This document shows positions 1 through 5,850 of a DNA stretch of 9,661 bases, piece after piece. Under the pieces are notes generated by a model. It searched no databases. It was not told the DNA's origin and saw nothing but the letters and a program-made list of their open reading frames with translations. Numbering within the stretch: position 1 is the first letter of the stretch; each line of letters opens with the position of its first letter. The stretch covers positions 1 through 9,661 of the forward strand of contig JAQTRJ010000056.1 of assembly GCA_028711875.1 (NCBI GenBank), given 5' to 3'. Source of the DNA: a bacterium (GTDB lineage: Bacteria > Electryoneota > RPQS01). The translations under genes were made by a program, and so were the position numbers.

Positions 1-72
1 CGGTCTCCTCCATCAGGGAAGAGCGAACGCAAAACCCATTCCTGCTCCAACCTGATTTCGATAGCTTTGTCC

Positions 73-101
73 ACTTGAAGCGTAACTGGCTGGCTTATAA
101 A
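73..101 (+). promoter_or_regulatory. Possible sigma70-type promoter for the EamA transporter gene
   Basis: A TATAAA hexamer lies at 96-101. Upstream there is a weak -35 candidate, either TTGAAG at 75-80 (spacer 15) or ACTTGA at 73-78 (spacer 17). Transcription would begin near 107-109, leaving only about 10-12 bases before the ATG at 119, so the message would be almost leaderless. The -10 is good but the -35 is poor, so this is a tentative call. The rest of 1-118 shows no gene. Confidence 0.3.
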
Positions 102-118
102 GCAAAGCACGGAATTCA

Positions 119-1006
119 ATGAACTTCACCGAGCGCGCTAGGGTGGCCTTGCTTCCGGCCGTTCTGTCGGTTTCGACGGCCTCGATTTTCGTCCGTTTTG
201 CCGCCGCTCCGCCAATGGGAGCGGCCTTCTGGCGGTCGGCGGTGGCGGGGCTTGCGCTGCTCGTGGTCTTTTTATTCCCGAAATTCCGGCGCGAAATGCG
301 CGCGGTAGCATGGGCGAGGATCGGCACCATTGCGCTGGCTACGATCATCATTTCGCTTCACCAAATCTGCTTCATCACCAGCCTGAGTTACACGTCCATT
401 GCCGCCTCGACGTTCCTGACCAGCACGCAGCCGGTGTGGACGGCGCTCTTGGGCGGCTGGTTGATCCGCGAACGAGTCAGCGCGCGCAGCCTGATGGCCG
501 TGCTTGGAGCGCTGGCGGGAATGGGACTCATTACTCTGGCGCGTCCAACCGGGAGCGCGCTCTTCGGCAATCTGCTCGCGCTCGCGGCGGCGATTCTGGC
601 CTCGCTCTATTCGCTGGCCGCGCGCAGACTCCGGCAGAGCACGCCCGTCGTGCCGTTTATGGTGGTGGTCAACGTCTCGTCGGCGATTTTTCTCGGTGTT
701 CTTGGGCTGATCGTCGGCGCGAATCTTTCCGATTATTCTGCGCACACATGGCTGGGGCTGATTCTGCTCGGGCTGATTCCCACGCTGATCGGCCACTCGC
801 TGCTGACGTTTGCCATTGGACACTTGAAAGCATTCGTGGTCAACGCTTCGATCCTCGGCGAGCCGGTGGGCGCGACGCTGCTCGCGATTTTCTTTTTCCG
901 CGAGTATCCGACCGCTCAGACTTTGGCCGGAGCGGCGGTGGTCCTCGCCTGCATTCTGCTCATCGTTTTCGAGCGCGAGCTTCCGGCCGCCGCGGAGCAG
1001 ACGTGA
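119..1006 (+). CDS. EamA/DMT-superfamily membrane transporter (drug/metabolite exporter type)
   Basis: A 295-residue integral membrane protein of the EamA (DMT, RhaT/YdcZ-like) family, whose members usually have ten helices from two repeated five-helix halves and export amino acids, metabolites or drugs across the inner membrane. The first half spans about residues 8-140 and contains the conserved 'TSTQPVWTALLGGWLIRER' stretch (101-119). The second spans about 149-285 and contains the equivalent 'ILGEPVGATLLAIFFFRE' (245-262), the usual signature before the last helix. Length is normal for the family. The ATG at 119 has only a weak GGA (111-113) ahead of it and no strong Shine-Dalgarno. The stop lies 13 bases before the next gene, so the two may share a message. 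Family assignment is firm; substrate is unknown. Confidence 0.9.
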   Translation: MNFTERARVALLPAVLSVSTASIFVRFAAAPPMGAAFWRSAVAGLALLVVFLFPKFRREMRAVAWARIGTIALATIIISLHQICFITSLSYTSIAASTFLTSTQPVWTALLGGWLIRERVSARSLMAVLGALAGMGLITLARPTGSALFGNLLALAAAILASLYSLAARRLRQSTPVVPFMVVVNVSSAIFLGVLGLIVGANLSDYSAHTWLGLILLGLIPTLIGHSLLTFAIGHLKAFVVNASILGEPVGATLLAIFFFREYPTAQTLAGAAVVLACILLIVFERELPAAAEQT

Positions 1007-1019
1007 GGGGGCAATTAAA

Positions 1020-2441
1020 ATGATGCTCTTCTTGTTGCTGTTAGCCTTGACGGGTACGGTTTGTGCCCAGCCGCCGGATACGTTGTGGACGAGGACCTAT
1101 GGCGGCGCGACAGAGTACAGCGAACAAGCTCTTGCACTCTGCCCGACCTTGGACGGAGGTTTCGTGCTGGCGGGGATCACCTACGAAACCGATCAGATAC
1201 TCGTTGTGCGTACAGACGATCAGGGCAATCCAGTATGGATGCGGCGATATGGTACTGATCCCTGGAATTACGCAACCACTGTTCAGGCCATGCCGAATGG
1301 TGACTTCCTGGTGGCTGGATACACGGATAATGTCTTGATGTATGCTTCGCGGATTGACGCGGTCGGCGACACTCTTTGGTCGAGGACTTATCAGCGGTTG
1401 CCGGAAAGCAATGATATCATTCAGGCATCTGTCGCGATCCGGGATGGAGGAGCGCTTCTTGTCGGAACAAGTAATACCGGTCGCTCCGTTGTATGGGCGC
1501 TGCGCATTGATGCCGACGGGGATACGATTTGGACATTCTCGTATGGAGACAGTGTGATTAACGCCCGCGGATTTGCTGTCGGGCTGGCTCCGGATAGCGG
1601 CTTCGTGATCTCCGGCGGGCAGTGGACTGACAATGGCAATGATTCGGATTTCCTCCTGTTGCGCCTCACCGCAGAGGGAGACTTCGTTTGGGCACGCACC
1701 TACGGAACGGGTGATAATGATCGCTCATTTTCTGTCTTGTCTTCCCCGGAAGGCGGGTTCATTATGGCTGGGGATTCGTATGATGTCGAACACGGGATGG
1801 TCAAAGTCTATTTGGTTCGCACGGACGATCATGGCGACACCCTGTGGACACGCATTTACGATGGCTTTCCTTCTATCATTACCCGTGGACTATGTCTTGC
1901 CCCGGGAGGAGGCTATGTTGCTGTGGGAACGACTTATGTGAACGTCGCACCATGGGATCAGCATATACTTGCGTTGCGGGTGGATGACCGGGGGGATACG
2001 CTGTGGTCGCGGTTGTTTTGCCGCTATTACTCCGACAATGCTACCTGTATCCTGCCGACACCCGACGGCGGGTACGTTATCGGGGGGTATTCTCTTTCTC
2101 CGGATGGCAGTTATGACATGTATCTGGTGAAAACCCGTCCCGGTCCCTTCGCCATTGACGAGCGCTCCCCCGCTTCCCCGTCGGACTTCAGCGTAAACAT
2201 CTTCCCAAATCCCTTTAATTCTTCAGTAACGTTCACCTTCACGCTGCCGCGCACGACTGCAGTGACGCTGTCGGTGTTCAACACGCTCGGGCAGCGGGTG
2301 CGGGAAGTGAATCTCGGACAAATGGCGGCGGGGGAACATCGGTATCTGTTCGAGGCGGGCGCGCTGCCATCGGGAGTGTACCTCGCGCGGGTGGAAGCGG
2401 CGGGGAGAATGGAGACGCGGAAGGTGGTGAGGATGAGGTGA
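1020..2441 (+). CDS. Secreted seven-repeat (probable beta-propeller) protein with T9SS type A sorting domain
   Basis: A 473-residue secreted protein. A short signal peptide (residues 1-16, cleavage probably after VCA) has a hydrophobic core but no basic residue before it. Residues ~20-375 hold seven repeats, each opening with a 'GDTLW-x-R-x-YG'-like strand with Trp at 23, 73, 120, 171, 224, 276 and 329 (spacing 47-53), then 'PDGGYVLAG'-like and 'xLLRxD' strands. Seven units of this size suggest a closed seven-bladed propeller, which is inference from period and number. Residues ~390-473 are a Por-type sorting domain ('IFPNPFNSS', 'VFNTLGQ', 'LPSGVYLARVE', terminal 'KVVRMR'), which directs export by the type IX system and is normally cleaved. 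A GAGGGG Shine-Dalgarno (1005-1010) overlaps the transporter stop; Met2 at 1023 is an alternative start. GC is lower over the repeats than over the sorting domain. Ligand or enzymatic role is unknown. Confidence 0.85.
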   Translation: MMLFLLLLALTGTVCAQPPDTLWTRTYGGATEYSEQALALCPTLDGGFVLAGITYETDQILVVRTDDQGNPVWMRRYGTDPWNYATTVQAMPNGDFLVAGYTDNVLMYASRIDAVGDTLWSRTYQRLPESNDIIQASVAIRDGGALLVGTSNTGRSVVWALRIDADGDTIWTFSYGDSVINARGFAVGLAPDSGFVISGGQWTDNGNDSDFLLLRLTAEGDFVWARTYGTGDNDRSFSVLSSPEGGFIMAGDSYDVEHGMVKVYLVRTDDHGDTLWTRIYDGFPSIITRGLCLAPGGGYVAVGTTYVNVAPWDQHILALRVDDRGDTLWSRLFCRYYSDNATCILPTPDGGYVIGGYSLSPDGSYDMYLVKTRPGPFAIDERSPASPSDFSVNIFPNPFNSSVTFTFTLPRTTAVTLSVFNTLGQRVREVNLGQMAAGEHRYLFEAGALPSGVYLARVEAAGRMETRKVVRMR

Positions 2442-2453
2442 GGGGGGGAAGCT

Positions 2454-2481
2454 GAAAGCAGAAATCAGAAAGCGGAAATGT
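2454..2481 (+). repeat. 14-bp imperfect tandem direct repeat, purine-rich
   Basis: Two adjacent 14-base units, GAAAGCAGAAATCA (2454-2467) and GAAAGCGGAAATGT (2468-2481), agree at 11 of 14 positions. They start 12 bases after the stop of the repeat-protein gene. No function is suggested. It is a low-complexity trace in the intergenic region 2442-2849. Confidence 0.45.
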
Positions 2482-2549
2482 AGTTTTGCACGGTAGTGTG
2501 TTCTGATAGGGGCCGATTCATCGCGCCCTTTTTCTGTGCGCGAGATCGC

Positions 2550-2579
2550 GGGCGGGTTGCGGAGTACCTTAACCCGCCC
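2550..2579. repeat. Perfect 9-bp inverted repeat (stem-loop) in intergenic DNA
   Basis: GGGCGGGTT (2550-2558) pairs perfectly with AACCCGCCC (2571-2579) around a 12-base loop. It could end transcription from the upstream EamA/propeller unit, but no T-run follows on the + strand, so a classic intrinsic terminator is not supported. The base content resembles short intergenic palindromes dispersed in many bacterial genomes, so it may be one member of such a family. Confidence 0.5.
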
Positions 2580-2581
2580 CT

Positions 2582-2622
2582 ACAAGAAATTCCTGCAGGG
2601 ACAGAATCCCTGCCGTTCTTGT
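2582..2622. repeat. Two-tier inverted repeat (long interrupted stem-loop)
   Basis: The inner stem GCAGGGA (2595-2601) / TCCCTGC (2607-2613) is perfect, with the five-base loop CAGAA. The outer stem ACAAGAA (2582-2588) / TTCTTGT (2616-2622) is also perfect. An asymmetric internal loop (2589-2594 against 2614-2615) separates them. It begins two bases after the preceding stem-loop ends, so the pair forms a compact palindromic cluster. It could be a transcript-end structure or a dispersed intergenic repeat. Confidence 0.5.
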
Positions 2623-2763
2623 TGCCCAAGTCTCCTGAAAGGTTAGTTGGGTTGATTGAAAATTAAGTCGAGTTTTGGATCGAGAAGAAAATCATGCCTC
2701 GCGAAATGAGACGATAAAATGTCAAGATGAATAAATACAACAATAAAACACTTTTTCATTTAC

Positions 2764-2796
2764 TTGACAAATATTTCAGAAATGAATATTTTTCAA
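2764..2796 (+). promoter_or_regulatory. Promoter of the MarR gene embedded in a 33-bp imperfect palindrome (putative autoregulatory operator)
   Basis: A perfect -35 TTGACA (2764-2769) and a -10-like TATTTT (2787-2792) are separated by 17 bases. The same DNA is an imperfect palindrome centred on 2780: TTGACAAATATT (2764-2775) and AATATTTTTCAA (2785-2796) are reverse complements at 11 of 12 positions, separated by nine unpaired bases. A dyad covering both promoter hexamers just before a MarR gene is the classic arrangement for self-repression. MarR-family dimers bind inverted repeats, often with TTG/CAA edges. The palindrome and hexamers are directly visible; MarR binding is inference. The surroundings are very AT-rich (16 of 60 bases are G or C in 2761-2820). 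Confidence 0.65.
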
Positions 2797-2849
2797 CCGC
2801 ACAATTTTTCTATGCAACATTTAGGCTCGAAATATCATCAGGTGAAAAC

Positions 2850-3362
2850 ATGGGCCGACTGCTTGATGTGAATTTAGACAGCCGCGAAGAGATGCTGGTG
2901 GCGTGGCCGCGGCTGCTGATCGTGGCCGGAGAGCTGTCAGCGCGAACAGGCGAACATTTGATTTTCGGCAGGTTCGGCCTGACCATTCCGAAATACAGTC
3001 TGCTCGCCACGCTTGAAGCGCACGGCGGCAAGCCTTCGATGACCGAACTGCGCGAAGCGAATTTTGTCATGGTCAGCCCGTCGAGCATCACCGCCTTGGT
3101 GGATGACCTCGAAGCGCGCTCGCTGGTGCGGCGGGTGCCGTCACCGTCGGATCGCCGCGTGTCGCTGCTTGAAATCACCGCGGACGGCCGGAGGTTGCTC
3201 GGGCAAGTGAGCGAGCAGTATCAGCGCACGATGGCCGAGTTTGCCATCAAGTACGACATGGATCACCTGCGGACGGCGATCATTGAAGTGATTCAGTTCA
3301 TCAGGCAGTGCGGGGAGGCGCTGGGGATCAGCGAACCGCAGCTACCGTCGAACGGGGAGTAG
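2850..3362 (+). CDS. MarR-family winged helix-turn-helix transcriptional regulator
   Basis: A 170-residue MarR-type dimeric DNA-binding regulator, in the usual length range. Residues ~15-60 form the N-terminal helices ('LTIPKYSLLATLEAHGG'). Helix-turn-helix and recognition helix fall at ~63-93 ('MTELREANFVMVSPSSIT', 'LVDDLEARSLVRR'). The wing at ~94-110 carries the hallmark 'DRRVSLLEIT' (101-110), then 'ADGRRLL', and a C-terminal dimerisation helix ends near 157. The open frame extends upstream to an ATG at 2727, but I chose 2850: it has an AGGTG Shine-Dalgarno (2840-2844), restores family length, and leaves the promoter/palindrome at 2764-2796 outside the gene. The 2727 start would place that promoter inside the coding region and add 41 residues unlike MarR. 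No transporter or enzyme target is adjacent in an obvious operon. Effector unknown. Confidence 0.88.
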   Translation: MGRLLDVNLDSREEMLVAWPRLLIVAGELSARTGEHLIFGRFGLTIPKYSLLATLEAHGGKPSMTELREANFVMVSPSSITALVDDLEARSLVRRVPSPSDRRVSLLEITADGRRLLGQVSEQYQRTMAEFAIKYDMDHLRTAIIEVIQFIRQCGEALGISEPQLPSNGE

Positions 3363-3367
3363 CCATT

Positions 3368-3493
3368 GCCGGTCAGGAGACCGACAACGGCGATCTCGTG
3401 CGGAGACTGACAACGGCGAGACGGGAAAGACCGACAACGGCGACTCGTGCGGAGACCGACAACGGCGACTCGTGCGGACACCGACAACGGGGA
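3368..3493 (+). repeat. Tandem array of ~25-bp repeats with GACCGACAACGGCGA core
   Basis: Five copies of a 15-base core begin at 3379, 3405 (GACTGACAACGGCGA), 3429, 3454 and 3479 (degenerate CACCGACAACGGGGA), at spacings of 26, 24, 25 and 25. The units at 3429-3453 and 3454-3478 are identical over all 25 bases and end in CTCGTGCGGA. The first unit is preceded by GCCGGTCAGGA (3368-3378), which also precedes the single copy at 7352-7377. The array starts six bases after the MarR stop and lies 108 bases before the receptor gene. It is not a CRISPR: spacing beyond the core is only 9-11 bases and the units are contiguous. Confidence 0.8.
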
Positions 3494-3496
3494 CGG

Positions 3497-3516
3497 GGCG
3501 AATCGGGAGATTCGCC
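3497..3516. repeat. Perfect 8-bp hairpin after the tandem repeat
   Basis: GGCGAATC (3497-3504) pairs with GATTCGCC (3509-3516) around a GGGA loop. It could be a rho-independent-like structure for the MarR message, but no T-tract follows. It lies four bases beyond the last tandem unit, so it may be part of the same repetitive block. Confidence 0.5.
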
Positions 3517-3539
3517 GCCGCGGTTCAAGGAATTCCGGT

Positions 3540-3555
3540 CGGGCGAGGACGCCCG
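3540..3555. repeat. Perfect 6-bp GC hairpin upstream of the receptor gene
   Basis: CGGGCG (3540-3545) pairs with CGCCCG (3550-3555) around AGGA. It lies 46 bases before the receptor start codon, within the probable 5' leader or promoter zone. I see no convincing -35/-10 pair between 3517 and 3601, so the receptor promoter is not located. Confidence 0.4.
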
Positions 3556-3601
3556 GCTCGGCGATGAGGAAAATTCAGCGAACAACCTATAGAGGAGACA
3601 G

Positions 3602-5848
3602 ATGACTTTCGGAAAATTCGTGGGGGCGGGCATGATCGCACTATTGCTGCTGCTCGCACCGAATACCTACGCGCTGGTGACGGTCTCGGGCAAGATTCTC
3701 GACCGGGAAACGGGAGAATCCGTGCCGGGAGTGGCCGTCATGGTGGAAGGCACTAAGCGCGGAGCCGCCGCCAATGTCGAGGGATTCTTTTCCATCGCCG
3801 ATCTGGAACCGGGACAAATTACGCTGCGGTTTTCAGCGCTGGGCTATCGGTTTATCACCAGAGAACTGACGCTCGTGGACGGCGAAAATCAACATATGTC
3901 CGTCAAACTGGTTCCGGAAGCGATTCAGGTAATGCAGGTGGACGTGGTGGCCGAGCGCGAACAGGAGCGCACCTACACGCCCAAGGTCGCGCAATACAGT
4001 CTGCCCACGAAGGAGCTGGCGAAGCTGCCGCAGCTTGCCGAGCCGGACTTGTTCCGCTCACTGCAGGTATTGCCGGGCGTGCTGGCGACGTCCGATTATT
4101 CCTCGGAACTCAATATCTGGGGCGGATCGAGTGATCAGAATCTCATTCTATTGAACGGAATCGAGGTCTATAAGCCGACGCACCTCGGCGGATTGTTTTC
4201 AGCCTTCAATATGGATGCCATTAAGGATGTCAAGCTGATCAAGGGCGGCTTTCCGGCCAAATACGGCGGCCGGTTGTCGGCAGTGGTGGACATCACCGAT
4301 AAAGAGGGCAACCGCAACGAACGCCACGGCAAGATCGGCCTGTCGCTGCTCTCGAGCAACGCGACTCTGGAAGGGCCGCTGCCGCATGGATCGTGGCTGC
4401 TGGCGGGCCGGCGCACGTATGTGGACGTCGCGACCAAGCTCATGAAGGAAAGCGGGATTATCACCGACGATTTCCCGTACTACTTCTACGATCTGAATGC
4501 CAAGGTCACCCGCGATTTCGCCAACGGCGACCGGATTTCCCCTTCGGCGTATCTGGGACGCGACGTCTTGGATATCACGTCGGGCAACGCCGACCGGATC
4601 CATCTGACGTGGGGCAATTCCACGTTCAGCGTTCCGTTCGTCCACATCTGGCACAACAAGCTGTTTTCGCAGAATACCGTCGCGGGCAGCTACTACAATA
4701 CGAAGATGCGCTTTGAGACGACCAACGAATGGTCTGAGTTCACCAATCGGATCGAGGATTTTACCGTCAAGACCGATTTTAGCTGGTTCGCCACCGCCCG
4801 CCAGACGCTGGACATGGGCTTGCTGGCCAAGAGCATGAAGCTGCAGTTCGGCGTGAAAGAGCGTTCCACGACGTTCGTGGATGAGGACTACTTCGGCTGG
4901 CAACTGGCGACGTACGTGTCGGACGACATTCGTCCGAGCATCTGGTGGACGATCACGCCGGGATTCCGCGTCGAGCACAACACGCTCTCGGAGATCACCG
5001 AGTATCTGCCGCGGTTGTCCATCAAGCGTGAGCTCAACGATCACTCCTTCGTCAGCGCGGCGTTGGGCAAATACGTGCAGCCGTTTCAGCAGGTGACGTT
5101 CGGCGACAATTTCGCCTCGCTGTTCAACTCCTATATCCTGCAGGATAAGACCTTCAATCCCAACCGCTCGTGGCATTACGCGCTGACCTACGAAAACGAT
5201 TTCGAGGGACCGCTGAAGCTGTCGTGCGGAGCCTACTATAAGGATTTCGACCGGATCATCGAATGGAATCCCAACAGCATTCCGCAGGAAAACGATCCGC
5301 TGATCGAGCACTTCGCCGTGGGCCGGGGCTTCGCTTACGGCGGCGATATTCTGGTGCAGGGCGAGTGGGATCGCTACACGCTGCTCTGGGGCTACGGGAT
5401 CGGCCGCGCCAAGCGTTCGTTCAGTTTCTGGGACAACGGTCTGGTCTATCCGGCCAGTTTCGACCGGCTCCACAATGCCAACGTGTCGGTCAGCCGGAAG
5501 GTTGGGCGGCGCGGCACTCTGGAAGCGCGCTTCAGCTACTCGAGCGGTTTGCCGATGACCAAGGCCAACGGGCGCTATGAAATCGGACTGGATTACCCGG
5601 CCTATTTCCTGACACCGGGCCGCAAGAATCATTTTCGCCTGGATTCCTACCACCGGCTGGACCTGGCCTATCGCCTGCGGTATGAATACAAGCACTGGAC
5701 GTTCAGTCCCTACGTGGAAATCATCAACGTCTACGACCACAAGAACGTCCTGACCTACAGCTACAATTTCGAAAAGAATCCCATCGCCATCGAGGAGACC
5801 GGCCAACTGCCGTTTCTGCCTTCGTTCGGCTTTACGGCGGAGTTCTGA
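3602..5848 (+). CDS. TonB-dependent outer-membrane receptor with carboxypeptidase-regulatory-like N-terminal domain
   Basis: A 748-residue TonB-dependent receptor that would import a ligand across the outer membrane using TonB/ExbBD energy. Signal peptide about 1-24 (cleavage near 'TYA'). A CarboxypepD_reg-like beta-sandwich spans ~26-105 ('VSGKILDRETGESVPGVAVMVEGT', 'ANVEGFFSIADL', 'LRFSALGY'). 'MQVDVVAE' (111-118) is a TonB-box-like segment. The plug covers ~140-235 with 'NIWGGSSDQNLILLNGIEVY' (171-190) and 'GGFPAKYGGRLSAVVDI' (215-231). The rest is the beta-barrel, ending in Phe as expected for BAM-assembled barrels. It is shorter than typical SusC proteins (~1000 residues) and its partner is DUF4249-like rather than SusD-like. 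A GAGGAG Shine-Dalgarno (3592-3597) precedes the ATG. The next gene starts two bases after the stop. Substrate is not predictable. Confidence 0.92.
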   Translation: MTFGKFVGAGMIALLLLLAPNTYALVTVSGKILDRETGESVPGVAVMVEGTKRGAAANVEGFFSIADLEPGQITLRFSALGYRFITRELTLVDGENQHMSVKLVPEAIQVMQVDVVAEREQERTYTPKVAQYSLPTKELAKLPQLAEPDLFRSLQVLPGVLATSDYSSELNIWGGSSDQNLILLNGIEVYKPTHLGGLFSAFNMDAIKDVKLIKGGFPAKYGGRLSAVVDITDKEGNRNERHGKIGLSLLSSNATLEGPLPHGSWLLAGRRTYVDVATKLMKESGIITDDFPYYFYDLNAKVTRDFANGDRISPSAYLGRDVLDITSGNADRIHLTWGNSTFSVPFVHIWHNKLFSQNTVAGSYYNTKMRFETTNEWSEFTNRIEDFTVKTDFSWFATARQTLDMGLLAKSMKLQFGVKERSTTFVDEDYFGWQLATYVSDDIRPSIWWTITPGFRVEHNTLSEITEYLPRLSIKRELNDHSFVSAALGKYVQPFQQVTFGDNFASLFNSYILQDKTFNPNRSWHYALTYENDFEGPLKLSCGAYYKDFDRIIEWNPNSIPQENDPLIEHFAVGRGFAYGGDILVQGEWDRYTLLWGYGIGRAKRSFSFWDNGLVYPASFDRLHNANVSVSRKVGRRGTLEARFSYSSGLPMTKANGRYEIGLDYPAYFLTPGRKNHFRLDSYHRLDLAYRLRYEYKHWTFSPYVEIINVYDHKNVLTYSYNFEKNPIAIEETGQLPFLPSFGFTAEF

Positions 5849-5850
5849 TC

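Noticed and set aside
310..1023. Alternative + strand open frame overlapping the EamA gene
   Set aside because: The overlapping EamA frame has ten hydrophobic segments and family motifs, while this frame encodes an Arg/His/Gly-rich chain with no pattern.
3368..3493. CRISPR array
   Set aside because: The recurring part is a 15-base core with only 9-11 bases between copies, two adjacent 25-base units are identical throughout, and no cas gene is nearby. It is a plain tandem repeat.
3293..3633. Small open frames through the tandem repeat on both strands (short repeat peptides)
   Set aside because: The repeated 'AVVGL'-like and 'TDNGD'-like peptides arise from reading the 25-bp DNA repeat. There is no start context, and unit lengths of 24-26 bases shift the frame between copies.
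4199..5806. Long minus-strand open frame (535 codons) opposite the receptor gene
   Set aside because: It lies wholly antisense to a clearly recognisable TonB-dependent receptor. Its translation shows no family pattern and is explained by the GC-rich codon bias of the sense gene.
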